The notes: generated by a model from the sequence alone, not told the origin. A stretch of DNA of 64,000 nt from Amphibalanus amphitrite (GCF_019059575.1 NW_024881569.1:372001-436000), one strand, 5' to 3'; shown: positions 37,011-48,419, numbered from the stretch's first letter. Translations and numbers: made by a program.

Positions 37011-40000
37011 TGTCGTATCGAAGACAGAATCATCGCATCAAAGACATAATTCATCAAAGACAACGGTGGAATGAGTGACTTACGTGTCCATGTAGTGGGT
37101 CGGTTTGGGCGGAGAGTTCTGGAGATTGTACAAAACGCGATTGAGGTGTCCTGGCACTATGTGCTACTCCCGCGATGTACGTTTTTGGCGTGACGAGTTC
37201 CAAGGAACCCAGAGGTGCTCAGTAGGAAACGAGGTCAATTATGGCGGGTTTTATGCAATACTGCTGTGTCTTGGAGGGACGATGTTTCGGTGTATGTAGT
37301 TACGATTGACGATATGCCTTTTAGTAGCTTAGTTTAGTCAGCTGTTTGACCCTGCTCTATTGGAGCTTATTAACTGCCTAATATGTGTTGAAGTGCATTA
37401 ATATTATTTTGTGCTGTGATTACCTAATCGTTTTTGCTACTGTTCTCGTCAAGTTTTACTTGTCTTTGCAAAGAATCTAGTCGATGCTAGAATGAAGTCT
37501 TTCGATTTGCTTGCTCACGCGTATCATGCATAATGTACATTCATCTGTGATGTTATTTTAGTGAATTGGTTATGTCGAAGCCTTTTAGGTTAGGGTCAAT
37601 GATGCATCTTTCTGTATCACCTTGGTAGAAAGACGTCGCTCTCAGTCAGAGCCTATTGATTGGTGATATTTTAGAGCTTTCTTGTGTTCATGCCTGGTCT
37701 TCTGGAAATGTTTTCGAATGAGGTACATTTGAACTGCTGAAATACAGGTACGAAAAGTGCAGTTCTATTTCGTTGATCCTGATACCGAGATAGGGCAAGT
37801 CAATATCTCGTCTATACATTAGGCGTGACAGGTATAACCAGCTCCTCGATTGCTGCATATTGCAAAATATTGACCGGCTACGTATGTGTTATCCTTTATA
37901 GTGCTGACTCTGAGGACTTGTGGCACGATGTCTTGAACGGTATCAGTAATGCGAAGATTGACTTTCCTTTTCGCTTATTCGTCCCGCATTTTCACAGCTG
38001 CCGGAAAAGGTGGGGGGGGGGGGGATTTCTGCGTGCTATGTAACGAGTAACGACGTCTAGAGTGCCGAAGGAGTTCACCATTGTCCAGGTGCCACGGTGC
38101 CTTGCTGTTGTCCATCAACCCTGCCCCTGGTAAGGTAATTAAACTTGAAAAAGTCTGCCGCTTGGCGTGCAGGAAGTCTGTATGCGGCAAATGGCATCAG
38201 TCGTCCGGAACGATAATTGAGGTACCGAGGCTTCTGCGTCGCCTACTGATTTCCCCGAAAAAGACAGTATGGGTGGCAGGCAAATTCAGCAAAATATGCA
38301 AAAATAAATACGGACTGACGGCATACCGCATAAGTGTAACTTTATATCTCTTTGTGGGTGCCCAAGCACCCCCAATCCTGAGCTCAGCACCCCCTGCCTC
38401 CTTAAAGCACCCCCAGCCTCCTCAAAACATTCCCAGCTGACTCAAGGCCCTCAATAATCAGTAGGTATTTCCATCTCCTAGTACTGTAATGAGCTCAGTG
38501 AATCATGCAAATGCTATGCTTACTCAATTCAGTGACTAAGAGAATATACATTGAATAAATTGCCACAAATTAAGACGCATGATACTTGTGTTTACATTAC
38601 ATCTGATATTATGGTGCTTGGGACGAAGTAAGATCTCCAATGTAAGGGACATACTGTATGTAATGTAAGGGACATATATTACATTATGTAGGGACATAAT
38701 GTAATATTTCACGAGAACCATGTCCGGAGAGTAACCATCGAGCCTGTCCCGTCAGGCGTCATGTTGGATAGCCCTCACTATCAATATAAGCTCATTCGTG
38801 CAGAGCTATGCAGACCAGGCTGCCTAAGCGCGGACCTTCCAAAAGTCCAGTAGGGCTTGAATTTAAATTTTAAACCAAACGTGTTCTGAAATATGTTCAG
38901 GAACTTCCGTGATTATTAATGCATTGGGTGAGCCAAATTCGTTTTACAGTGGCGCTATTAAAACAAGCTTTCGAACCGATTTAACATCATTTCTTGCATG
39001 ATGCCTGATGGCTACAATAAAAAAGAACAGCTGAAAAAAATATCTACGAAAAATATGGCATGCCTTTCTGAAAGCTATTGAGCACCCCCAATGATTTTTG
39101 GAAAACTACACCCATGACTGACGGGAGTGAAGCCCTGCCCAGTGCCCACTAATAACCGATCAGCTTGTGAGAGGGGATTCGCGGTAATGAAGGAAAACTC
39201 GTCCATTTTTTGGATTTGGTAGCCAATCCGATGGTCTAAATATGGCAGCGGTAATAACCGATTTGTTTGTTTGGTATGTTGTGGGATAATTTGTGCGTGC
39301 TTTTTGAGTGAAATATGTGCAAATAAAACTTGCAGCATATCTCACAGATAAATTTGAACCTGCTAGTCATTCTTATTTGTGACAAGGCTCATTGATTCTT
39401 GTTATACTGTTGAATTTAAGGATTTGTCCTGCTTCGCGTCTGTAGCAAGCGCGCCATTTTTGGCTCATCTATTTGGTTCTTGTACGAAACGAAATGATTT
39501 GATTAATATTTCATAAAGACATTAACAGTGACACAAGACAAAATCACAAGAGTTCAACAAATTTTACGCATGAATCATCCAGTAGGCACTAGGTACTGAC
39601 TTCGAGAACAGTTAAATTGAAGATGCACAAGAAAGCGTAATTTCCCATTGACATGATACGGCTGCCGCAATCCTTATTCCTTAGCCGAAATCACCTCTTT
39701 TTGTAGTTTTAATGGTCAGTAATTTTTTGAAATTATCTGATAAAAATCCAAAATTGATACCAGATTAAAGGCCTATCAATTCTACACATGAATCAGGTTG
39801 TACGTATCTTTGAGAACTTAAAAATTTAGGTGTGAGAAGAAAAACAAATGAAAATGCACCATTTTCCCATAGACTTTGTATTTGTTCCAAAATCACTTGG
39901 GTCTAGATTTTCTGGTGTGGCCCTCCCGGCTCCCCACAACTGCATGTGCGCTGCACTAGAAAATGATCAAGTGACCAAATCCAGATCACAGATGGGATCA

Positions 40001-40152
40001 CCGTATTTATAGTCACCGTGCGGAAATCAACATGAAAGGTTAAGGGGTTTTGACAGGTTATGATACCTATGTATTATGAAATGGTAAATATGTTACACTA
40101 ACAGGTTCAATAATCATGAAATGTCTATTAATAATGTTGTTTTTTCTTCCAG
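37011..40152. other. Intergenic stretch, little recognised
   Basis: A candidate poly(A) signal AATAAA for the proline-rich exon is at 38303-38308. At 38360-38450 a short AGCACCCCCAGCCTCCT repeat occurs, with AGCACCCCCAATG again at 39082. There is no credible coding sequence. The 5' UTR of the next gene probably starts in here, since a good acceptor (TTTTTTCTTCCAG) ends at 40152. Confidence 0.5.
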
Positions 40153-40204
40153 GATTGACACCTTAATGCTATAATCTGGTGTTCTATAATACTGAACCAA
40201 CAAG

Positions 40205-40261
40205 ATGATCTGTATACTGATGGCAGCAGGACATGCTGCAAAACTTGAAACAGACATACGA
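40205..40261 (+). CDS. Glucuronokinase fusion, exon 1 (start codon)
   Basis: ATG at 40205 gives [19 protein letters not shown] and the donor CGA|GTATGT, phase 0. The AAGH..KLE pattern is the first motif of the nucleotidyltransferase fold and precedes [20 protein letters not shown] of the next exon at natural spacing. This exon is too short for simple ORF finding. Confidence 0.75.
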
Positions 40262-43200
40262 GTATGTTCTCGCTATTCTGAACAGATTGCTAAGTGTTTG
40301 TAGTCAGAAGTTTAAGTGTTAACTGCTTTTTTGCTTTTTATCATTTATGTAGGGAGAGTTTCAGCAAATTAAGGTACTGGAACTTTCTTAACCTACCTGA
40401 TGTCTTTTGATCTGCTAGTTTTATACAAGGATGTATTGCTGTTTTGATTCCAATTGTGTTCAAAAAAGCTGTAAAGTGATAATGATCCTATGTTTGTTCT
40501 CCATTTTCATGTTCATTTTGGCATTGATGAATACCTATTCTTGTTGAATTTTCTTACCATTCTGACAACAGGAGGAGACATCTGACCAGTTCAGGCATCT
40601 GGAGGGTGTTCCGAAAGCACTCCTGCCAGGAGTTGGTGGGAAAAGGATCCTTGACTATTGGTGGAATGCCATCAAAACGTGAGTTCATTGTGCACTCATT
40701 ATGTTGGGCTTAGTTTCAGAGGCTGTGATGAATGATATTAAATGTAGTAATGATATGAAAGTTAGAAGGTTCATTGAATATTTGTTTATTTTTATCATTG
40801 TGTGGTAGCAATAGTGACTTGTGAGGTTCAGTTGCATAAACACAAAGTTTATGCATGCACAAAACAAATTAGAGATAAACTATGTGATCAGTTACACAGG
40901 CTTCTGAGTTGTAGCTGATTGCATTGAAAGTTAGGTTATATCTCTTTGAAAGTTAGGTTATATCTCTTCAGGGATTTCTATGTTAGTTTCTTCGTTTCCA
41001 GGCGCCAGCTGTTCAGCGATGTCTACCTGGTCACCAATGCTGACAAGTGAGTCAACACTCCTGCAAAGCACACAACCAGACATATTATTTAGATCTAAGC
41101 TACTTAGAATACGCATATTGCATGCGAATTTAATAATTAATTACTTTTGGCTGCCTTTTTATATGACACGTAATAATTCTGCTGTCAGCAGAATTATTAC
41201 TATTAGAATTATACTGAGATACCACAACTCTCTGGATTATTCCTTTACCCTCTGCTGTCTTTTACCACCAAAAACTTTATCTCACTAATCATTTCATTTA
41301 TTTCAGTCATCGGTATACACTATACAATGATTTCTTGCCATCAGAATTCGCAATATCAGTTCGCGGTTATCTTCTAAGTCTGGCTGACTCATTCAAATCT
41401 TCCCCTTAGGTACAAACACTTTGAGCGGTGGGCGATGGGCGCCGATTTCCCGGTGGCCAATATCGTCAACAATGGCTCCAGTCTGTCGGCCACACAGCGC
41501 GGCGCGCTCTGTGACCTGCAGCTGGTGCTGGACACCAAACGGCTGACGGCCGGACCCTGCGACGTCATGGTGGTCGCCGGAGACATGATGTTTCAGGTGA
41601 TGAGATGTGTCGGCACAACGGACACCGGGCGGGGATATCGGGGCTTCTCGTAGTGATCTGAGATGTGGTTACTCCCTGTAGTTGCTGTAAATGGGGATGA
41701 TGGTCAAGCAGAGAAATTGTCGATCATGGGACAGGAGCTAATGCACTTATTGATTTCGCTGCTTTTGTTTTATATTCAGTTATACTTTAATTGACTTTTA
41801 TTTCATATAGGTAAGCGATGTCGGAATTTGAAGCTCGTGTGTATGTTGTGCTGTACTTACGCGAATTTCTTTACTGTTATTGCGAAGCACCGTACTGTTT
41901 TCCACTCAATATTGTTTTGCCAGAACCGAAAATCTGCCAGTGTGACTGACGATGAATGACTGCTGTGATCTTGCTCACACAGGACGACACATTCGACCTG
42001 ACCCAGGTGCTCAACTACTTCCGTCTGAAGCGGGAGACGGGCGACCTGGCGCTGTGCTACCAGCTGGACGGCCAGGAGGCGGGCGCCGGAGGGCTGCGGT
42101 GCACGCGAGGCCTGGTCCAGGTCTGCCCTGATACCAACAGGTAAGCGGACCAGAGAGCTGGCTCTGGTAGCGCTGGGAGGATAGGTTTGCAGTCGGCATG
42201 AGGTTTTGATGGCGATGGAGCGGTCATTTGTGCTATTTATTATCCTCGTAACGTAATATATGATGCGGTGATACGGACGGGTGGCTTTGTTTACGCTTTT
42301 GTCTGTTTTGCCACGTTAGGAGGTTGGAATTGTCGCAGTGAGTCCGTTTGCTCGCCGATTTTACCGTAGACTGATACGATATCCCCCTGTCCACAGGATC
42401 CAGCGGTTTTTCGAGAAGCCGTTGTGGACGGACACACCGTCCCGGCTGGCCAGCGTGGTGTTCTACTGTCTGCGGCACGACACGCTGGGAACAGTGCAGG
42501 AGTACCTCGGCCAGAGCGGGGATGGACCGCCGCCAACATTTGGACGGTCAGTACCCGGTACAGACTACAGGTACAGTCAGGAGTACCTCGGCCAGCGCGG
42601 GGACGGACCGCTGCCCATATTTAGACGGTCAGTACCCAGTGTCCGGTGCAGGATCCCCCGTTATCCACCGTTGTCCGGTTTGCACCCTGACGTCTCGTGT
42701 CCCACCTTTGCTCACGGAACTGGTATGAGCACCGCGAGCTCTACGGCGAGTTGACCGAGTATTTATAATGATTTTTGTCTTTGAGTTTTCACTTACTATG
42801 AGTTTATGAGCTCCATCCCCGTTAACGCGTCGTCAGTACTCGCTTGCGCCACCTGTTTCCAACTTGCGGTTTCTACCAATCGCTCTCACTGCGCTGCAGC
42901 TCATGCCACTCTCGCCTCTCTGCCTCTCCCATGCCCAGCCCGGGTCCCCGCTCCTGTAATGCTCACCCTAATCCCCTCGTTCCCAGGTATCTCTCATGGC
43001 TGATAAACGACCGTCAGCAGACTGTGTACGCCATGAAACTGGCCACCGGCTTCCAGCTGATCGGTGACGTGGGGCTGGCTGACTACACCCGGTGGTTGGC
43101 CATCTTCCACCAGAGGCATCTGTCCGAGAGGAGACCGGCCATCAGACACAGGGTCAACGCCAGGTGAGGAAAAGGGAAATCAGACATAGGATCAACGCCA

Positions 43201-46200
43201 GGTGAGGAAAGGGGGGATGGAGGTGATCCGACGTATATTCAGCGCCAGGTGAGGAACCAGGGGGAGTGTTCCCGACAGAGGATCAAGGTCAGGATGGTGT
43301 CACGGGATTTGAGTAGTGCATCCAGGAAACAACCGCCGGGACTGAGGTGATTCCAAGACGGGGATAGGGACAGGGGAAGGGAAGCTTGGGCCGGTTTTGG
43401 CTTGTGGGAAAGGGTTCTTTTGTGCCGCCTGATGGCTATTTTAGCTGTGCAGTATGTTGTTGAATGCCTGCTGGACTGGATATGACAGTCATGTAACGAG
43501 ACATTCTGTTTTTTTCCTTTTCAGAGTGGGGCTGATGGGAAATCCATCGGACGGCTTTCACGGGAAAACCATAGCGCTATCCATTGAGAACTTCTGGGCG
43601 GAAGTTACCATATCAGGTAAGGACAATTGTGTTTTCAAAGTGCATGCATTGATAACGGTAAGATAATTGCAGCAAATACTACTTACTTCACATCCATTGT
43701 ACCCGTATTTCAATTCATGGCAGATAATTATCGCACGGAGTGGTACTCAGGGCCAGGGGCCCCACTACGGCTGCCGTGCGCCGTATCGTTTCACATGTTA
43801 CTGCGATCTATCTCCTGTTTGTTTCGCACTAAGAATGGTATATTGGTACCCCCTCCTTTCCCGCAGAGTCCGCCACGCTGCGTCTGCTGCCGCACCCCCT
43901 GTACGACCCGACCGAGTTCGGTTCGCTGCACGACCTATACGGTACCAGTCAGAAGGAGGGCTACCTGGGCGGCCTGCGGCTGCTGCAGGCCACCTGCAAA
44001 CGATTCTACCAGGTGGCATCGGAGAATGGGTAGGTGACGCTCCGACCCGGCGGGTCCGGCTTGGCATGGTTTCGCCTTGTCCCGCCCGGGGAACCGGGGT
44101 TGATGTCGCTATCTGGTCGCTTGCAGTAGGGTAGGTATGCTGTATTCCAACCAGGTTAAGTTCGTGTCATGTTTCAATCGTTTATTATTGCACACAAACT
44201 TACATCCACTTACATCCAGGTAGTGCTTGGTTCAGCCTGGTTCCAAAATTTATAAGCAACCAACGCTGAGATTGAGATTCGCAGGTGGCAACTAGGTAAT
44301 CATCGCCGCGCCATATCGAACTGTATATTGTATCGTTGTAATGTATGTTCCATGGCATTATCTCGTCAGTTCTATGAGCTCATGTGTCCCTATCGCTCCC
44401 CCTGCAGGACGGCTCTGGGCCGGCGCAACTTCACGCTGCGCTACGACACCAACATCCCTCGCCAGGTCGGTCTGGCCGGCAGCAGCGCCATCGTGACGGC
44501 CGCGCTGCGCTGTCTGATGGACTTTTACGGCGTGACGGAGGCGGATGTGCCGCGCCACCGGCTGCCGCAGTTGGTACTGGACGTGGAGAGGTCCGAACTG
44601 GGCATCCAGGCCGGGCTGCAGGATCGCGTCGTACAGGTAGGTTACTAGGTTAGGGACCGGGCTGCGAACAACTGAGAGTGCGGAGTATGGGTAGCGGTTT
44701 TACCGGACTACCGGGCCCCGTCTTTAAAATGTGATCGTTTCCTTGAAAGTGGTATGTCGGTTACATGGAGCACACGTGGTTTGACGATTTAGAATGGTTT
44801 CTGAGTGGATTTGTAGCGTTTCGATGCTTAATGGCATTTTTAGGCTTGGACATTTTTCCGTACGAGGTGTTTCAGCCCATCTCTGCCTTACATTTCTCTC
44901 TCACCCACCCATTCCCCCTTCCGTTCCGTCAGGTGTACGGCGGCCTTGTGTACATGGACTTCAGCCGCGAGCTGATGGAGAGCCGCGGGTACGGCGAGTA
45001 CCGGTACCTGGCCGCCGGCGGGCCCCTGCCACCCCTGTTCCTCGCATACCTGGCCGACCCGAGCGACTCGGGAAAAATGCACAGCGACATCAGCCTGCGC
45101 TGGAAACGGGGTGAGTCGATGGGATGGCGCGCGGGAAAGGGAGAGAAGCAGGTGAAGTGAGGTTATAAAGTATGTATTCGTCACATGATTATATTGCACG
45201 CTGTGTGTGCGTGCTCTCCATAATTCAGGTGGACCAGAGCTTGCAGGAACACTGCTTCACGTGATTCATTTGTTTACTTTTCTCGATGATGCTGATGAGG
45301 CGAGCTTACAGGGTGTTTTAACTGGTTCACCGTATCCTCGCCTGCCGTCCCCTCAGGCGACGATGACGTGATAGCGGGCATGGCTCGGTTCGCGGAGCTG
45401 ACCGACGCCGCCCGGGACGCCATCTGTGCCGCCAACTGGGAGACGCTGGCCACGCTCATGAACGAAAACTTCGAGCTCCGTAAACAGTAAGAAAGGAAAC
45501 AGTCCAGCAATAGGATAATCAGATCCCGCCAATATGGTTAGCGTAGGTAGCCGTGCTAATGCAAGAAAAAGTAAGAGCGGTGATATGATTTTGTCTAAGT
45601 TGTAAAGGTTGACTGTGTAAAGGTTGACTGACGGTGGGTCATCGTAGCTCGCACGCCTGTTGCTTGAGTACATGCTAATTGGTCCCACAATAGATGCTGC
45701 TGTGCCAGCTTTTCATATCGTCTGTCGACTAGGTTTATTGTTGCCCTTATCTGAATTCAACTGACAGCCCCACATAGCTACTACTGATGATGTTTTTTTT
45801 CATGCGTTCACCGCATTCTCCTCTCGCCGGCTGTATTCACTAACATTGCCGTCCAATGTTTCACTCAGGCTGTACGGGGCAGCGGCGCTGGGTGACCTCA
45901 ACCTGCGGATGGTGGAGCTGGGCAAACAACACGGAGCGGCCGTCAAGTTCCCGGGCAGCGGAGGAGCCGTGGTGGGCCTCTGCCACGACCACAAACACCT
46001 GGTAAGTGTTAAAGAACCACGGGCCGGGCGCTGACATCCACTGATGGGAAACGTCCCGTGATGAGGGAGAGCTAGAAGGACATCTGAGGGAACCTCGCTA
46101 GTGGTTCGTTGATTGAAGAGCAAGTTGTTAAAGAAAAAAATGTCTTGTTCATGGGAGTATCTTTGACAAGTATTGGTAGGGTAAGGGCGGGTAAGAGTAC

Positions 46201-48035
46201 GCGGGCGATAAGAGTACGCATCAGCTGTTTCGGTTGCTTAGCAACGCGGGTTTGTCGAGTTCATGAAGTGACATGAAGCCGCCAGTGCGTGCTTGTCACC
46301 AACGGAACGTGGGCGTTGAGCGGCGACGCTGTTGAGTTTAAGGCGATGAATATTATTTTCGAGCGTTATGATATTATTATGGTATGGTACAATAATTTTG
46401 ATACTTGGCAGTTGAGAAAAGGTACATTTCCGTGATTGTGGTGGGAAACTTGTGAGGTTATCTGGGGAAATACTGTGCAGTGCAATATTCTGTTTGCGAA
46501 GTTTTGCACAACGTTTCGGGGTTGTTTTGTGCGCGAATTGCATGTACGGTAAGAGGACGCACTGTTCAGGAGGGTAAGAGTACGCAGAATTATACATTAA
46601 ATCGAATGTACAGAAATATAAAATTATTAATCTATCGCTCAATGACACTTGATTTGTAGGTATACCATCAATGGAGCACTGTGATACAGATGCGTAGGTA
46701 CCCGAAATTCTTCCAAATACGAGTTATTCTCCCTTTTGATTGTGCATTTTTTTAAGAAACACACGACATGATTATTTCCTGATTTATAGACTTGAAAGAT
46801 TTATTTTATGTTTTTCTTTCTTGATACTAGAATTAACTTAAATGCCTTCTGAGTTTGAAGTTAAGCATTTGGACAGTACAAGCTGCATAGCGGTGTGTGT
46901 TCATATGCTTGCGTACCCCACCCGCCTGGCGTGCGTACTCTTACACACCCCATATGGTAAGAGTACGCAACTGCAGCGGTTCAGAAAATGTCAGTTTTAG
47001 ACCACTTCCATTTACGCTGAAGGATCGTTGCCCCATGGGATGGTGGCTAATTCAATGAACTTTAATATTCCCTATTTGCGATTTCTTTCTTTCAAATATT
47101 AAACAAATGAGAGCAAGAAATCCACTAAGTGCGTACTCTTATACGACTTCACCCTAAGTGTTATGAGAAGTGACGCTTTTTACGAGAACACGGTAAGTGA
47201 AGAAGATTTCATCAGATACTGTGCAGAGCAGCTGGCTGTCCGCTTCTCAATGTGCGGTATGACAGTGCCATTCCGCACATTACTGCTCAGTCGCCGTACT
47301 GATACCGTCACCAACCGATCTGTTAGCACCGTGTTTGCGTCGGTCGGCAACGTCCCGGTCGGTTGGGTGTGGCTGCTGCGTCCGGCGGTAGCGGTCGCAC
47401 GCGGCGCAGCTGTCCCATTTGTCTCGGCCGTGGGAATGGGACGACACCTGCCCACCGCGACTGGACACCGGCCTGGAAATAGAGCTGACCGGCCGGCCGG
47501 CCTGCGGGTGGCTGGTCCGCGGCCGATAACAGTTGCTGCCGCTCACCGGAGATGTGTGGGCCGGACCGGGTTAAAACCGAAACTGCTGGGACCACAAACC
47601 TCCGTGGGTTTGCGAATCGGTTGGGCCGAATTGATCTGTAGTCTGTACGGTCTTTGTGATAGGTAGCTGCTCAAAATGGCGCTGATTTTTTCCTTTTGGA
47701 TATTTATGCCGCTCGTGTTGAATATCGTGGCATTTTTTATTCGTTATTTAATCAGCTATTTACTCTTGTATACATGTCTGACACTTATCAACGATAATAT
47801 CTCTGAGAAACGGTGTCACGCCGTTCTTGTATCGTATGACCAATTTCTCTCGGCTACCGCATTTGCTCTCCATGTGACCATCACTGACCTTTGTGACTAA
47901 CCGTGACCCCGTTTGTGCCCGCAGGCGACCATGCGAGAGGTGTACCAGCAGGAAGGTTTCGTTTTCTGTGAGGTCATACCGGCTCTGTCGGCTTCTACGG
48001 GCCGAAAGCAGACTGGAGACTCGGGGTCGCAGTGA
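40205..48035 (+). CDS. Nucleotidyltransferase-glucuronokinase fusion, 14 exons, complete
   Basis: Joined exons: 40205-40261, 40572-40678, 41002-41046, 41410-41596, 41983-42140, 42397-42546, 42987-43163, 43525-43616, 43867-44029, 44408-44636, 44933-45110, 45357-45486, 45869-46001, 47925-48035. All are GT-AG with matching phases; total 1917 nt = 638 residues plus stop. Residues 1 to about 290 resemble sugar-1-phosphate nucleotidyltransferases ([39 protein letters not shown]). Residues from about 294 are a GHMP kinase very close to plant glucuronokinase: [19 protein letters not shown], the ATP loop [29 protein letters not shown] and the third motif [10 protein letters not shown]. Glucuronokinase makes glucuronate-1-phosphate in the salvage route to UDP-glucuronate; a fused uridylyltransferase would do the next step. 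The usual G-x-G-T-R-L of the first domain reads AAGHAAKL here, so that activity is uncertain. The kinase assignment is firm. Confidence 0.92.
40572..40678 (+). CDS. Glucuronokinase fusion, exon 2
   Basis: Acceptor TTCTGACAACAG, donor AC|GTGAGT, phase 0 to 2. It encodes [18 protein letters not shown], the conserved pyrophosphorylase segment with the substrate-contacting PKxLLP. Confidence 0.9.
41002..41046 (+). CDS. Glucuronokinase fusion, exon 3
   Basis: Acceptor TTCGTTTCCAG, donor AA|GTGAGT, phase 2 to 2, 45 nt encoding [15 protein letters not shown], the second strand of the nucleotide-binding fold (VTNA/VTN motif). Confidence 0.9.
41410..41596 (+). CDS. Glucuronokinase fusion, exon 4
   Basis: Acceptor CCCCTTAG, donor CAG|GTGATG, phase 2 to 0. 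It encodes [25 protein letters not shown] and [10 protein letters not shown]; the GD after the hydrophobic strand is the metal-binding position of this fold. Confidence 0.9.
41983..42140 (+). CDS. Glucuronokinase fusion, exon 5
   Basis: Acceptor GCTCACACAG, donor AACAG|GTAAGC, phase 0 to 2. It encodes [20 protein letters not shown] followed by DLALCYQLD. Confidence 0.9.
42397..42546 (+). CDS. Glucuronokinase fusion, exon 6 (duplicated end)
   Basis: Acceptor CTGTCCACAG. It encodes [20 protein letters not shown] and [12 protein letters not shown]. The donor chosen is ACG|GTCAGT at 42547 (phase 2). The exon end with this donor is copied again directly downstream, ending at 42627, and that second donor also keeps the frame (+27 residues). 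A third option is ACAG|GTACAG at 42571 (+8 residues). Confidence 0.8.
42987..43163 (+). CDS. Glucuronokinase fusion, exon 7
   Basis: Acceptor TCGTTCCCAG, donor GCCAG|GTGAGG, phase 2 to 2. It encodes [20 protein letters not shown] then [17 protein letters not shown]. Its end with the donor is repeated twice in the following intron (donors at 43202 and 43249); those copies would shift the frame or be silent decoys. Confidence 0.9.
43525..43616 (+). CDS. Glucuronokinase fusion, exon 8 (first GHMP motif)
   Basis: Acceptor TCCTTTTCAG, donor TCAG|GTAAGG, phase 2 to 1. [20 protein letters not shown] matches the N-terminal GHMP motif of plant glucuronokinase almost residue by residue. Confidence 0.95.
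43867..44029 (+). CDS. Glucuronokinase fusion, exon 9
   Basis: Acceptor CTTTCCCGCAG, donor AATGG|GTAGGT, phase 1 to 2. It encodes [20 protein letters not shown] and [18 protein letters not shown], conserved in glucuronokinases. Confidence 0.95.
44408..44636 (+). CDS. Glucuronokinase fusion, exon 10 (ATP loop)
   Basis: Acceptor TCCCCCTGCAG, donor CAG|GTAGGT, phase 2 to 0. It encodes [20 protein letters not shown], the GHMP phosphate-binding loop, and [14 protein letters not shown] with the catalytic-region Asp. Confidence 0.96.
44933..45110 (+). CDS. Glucuronokinase fusion, exon 11
   Basis: Acceptor CGTTCCGTCAG, donor CGGG|GTGAGT, phase 0 to 1. It encodes [20 protein letters not shown] and [14 protein letters not shown]. 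Confidence 0.95.
45357..45486 (+). CDS. Glucuronokinase fusion, exon 12
   Basis: Acceptor GTCCCCTCAG, donor ACA|GTAAGA, phase 1 to 2. It encodes a helical segment [20 protein letters not shown] and [14 protein letters not shown]. Confidence 0.92.
45869..46001 (+). CDS. Glucuronokinase fusion, exon 13 (third GHMP motif)
   Basis: Acceptor GTTTCACTCAG, donor CTG|GTAAGT, phase 2 to 0. It encodes [20 protein letters not shown] and [13 protein letters not shown], the C-terminal GHMP motif. Confidence 0.95.
46178..47153. mobile_element. Element with inverted GTAAGAGTACGC repeats in last intron
   Basis: GTAAGAGTACGC-type motifs stand in direct order near the left (46190-46220, 46545-46585) and inverted near the right (46930, 47130-47150). 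The outermost sequences (AGGGTAAGGGCGGGTAAGAG and AGGGTGAAGTCGTATAAGAG on the other strand) are imperfect inverted ends. No coding capacity. Confidence 0.6.
47925..48035 (+). CDS. Glucuronokinase fusion, exon 14 (stop codon)
   Basis: Acceptor TTGTGCCCGCAG, phase 0, 36 codons and TGA at 48033-48035. [20 protein letters not shown] closes the kinase fold as in plant glucuronokinase. Confidence 0.9.
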   Translation, partial: ATMREVYQQEGFVFCEVIPALSASTGRKQTGDSGSQ

Positions 48036-48139
48036 TCCCAATCGCCATTCGCCAGCAATAGAGAGTGAGGAAAAGAAGTTATCTGATGGTGACCGTTTAC
48101 GGAGGAAGGGACACTAGGGTCAATCGGGTATTGATCAAC

Positions 48140-48145
48140 ATTAAA
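48140..48145 (+). terminator. Possible poly(A) signal ATTAAA
   Basis: ATTAAA about 105 nt after the glucuronokinase stop codon. It is a common variant of the canonical signal; no AATAAA occurs nearby. Confidence 0.35.
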
Positions 48146-48375
48146 AGTTGTCTGCGCATTTTGTGCCAAAGGTCTGACCAATTATATTGTGAGATGCGGT
48201 GTGGCCAGTTAGTTTCTTTGACGTTCTTTTTTCTGCTTCGCCGCGTCTTATTTAATAACTATCGTGCTTGTTGCCCTTTGCTGTTTTATCTATTTTTCTA
48301 CGCTTCTTGCCCGTTGTTACGGCTGGGCTTCCAGCGTAATCTGTGTGTGCGTTAATGCGATGATATGGCGCGATG

Positions 48376-48419
48376 GCTGGCCGGGCGGGTAATCATTACC
48401 TCGTAATCCGCCGGCCAGC
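48376..48419. repeat. GC-rich hairpin
   Basis: GCTGGCCGGGCGGGTAAT and its near-inverse ending CCGCCGGCCAGC can pair over about 13 bp around an AT-rich loop. No Pol III or other RNA gene is recognised. Confidence 0.4.

Noticed and set aside
40353..40373. Possible 21-nt microexon (GEFQQIK) in the first intron of the glucuronokinase gene
   Set aside because: It has AG and GT borders and keeps the frame, but joining exon 1 directly to 40572 gives the spacing between the nucleotide-binding loop and VPKALLP that I expect for the family; cDNA could still show it.
47163..47666. Open frame of 167 codons in the last glucuronokinase intron
   Set aside because: No family resemblance, lies partly next to a repeat element, and the last kinase exon splices across it in phase.
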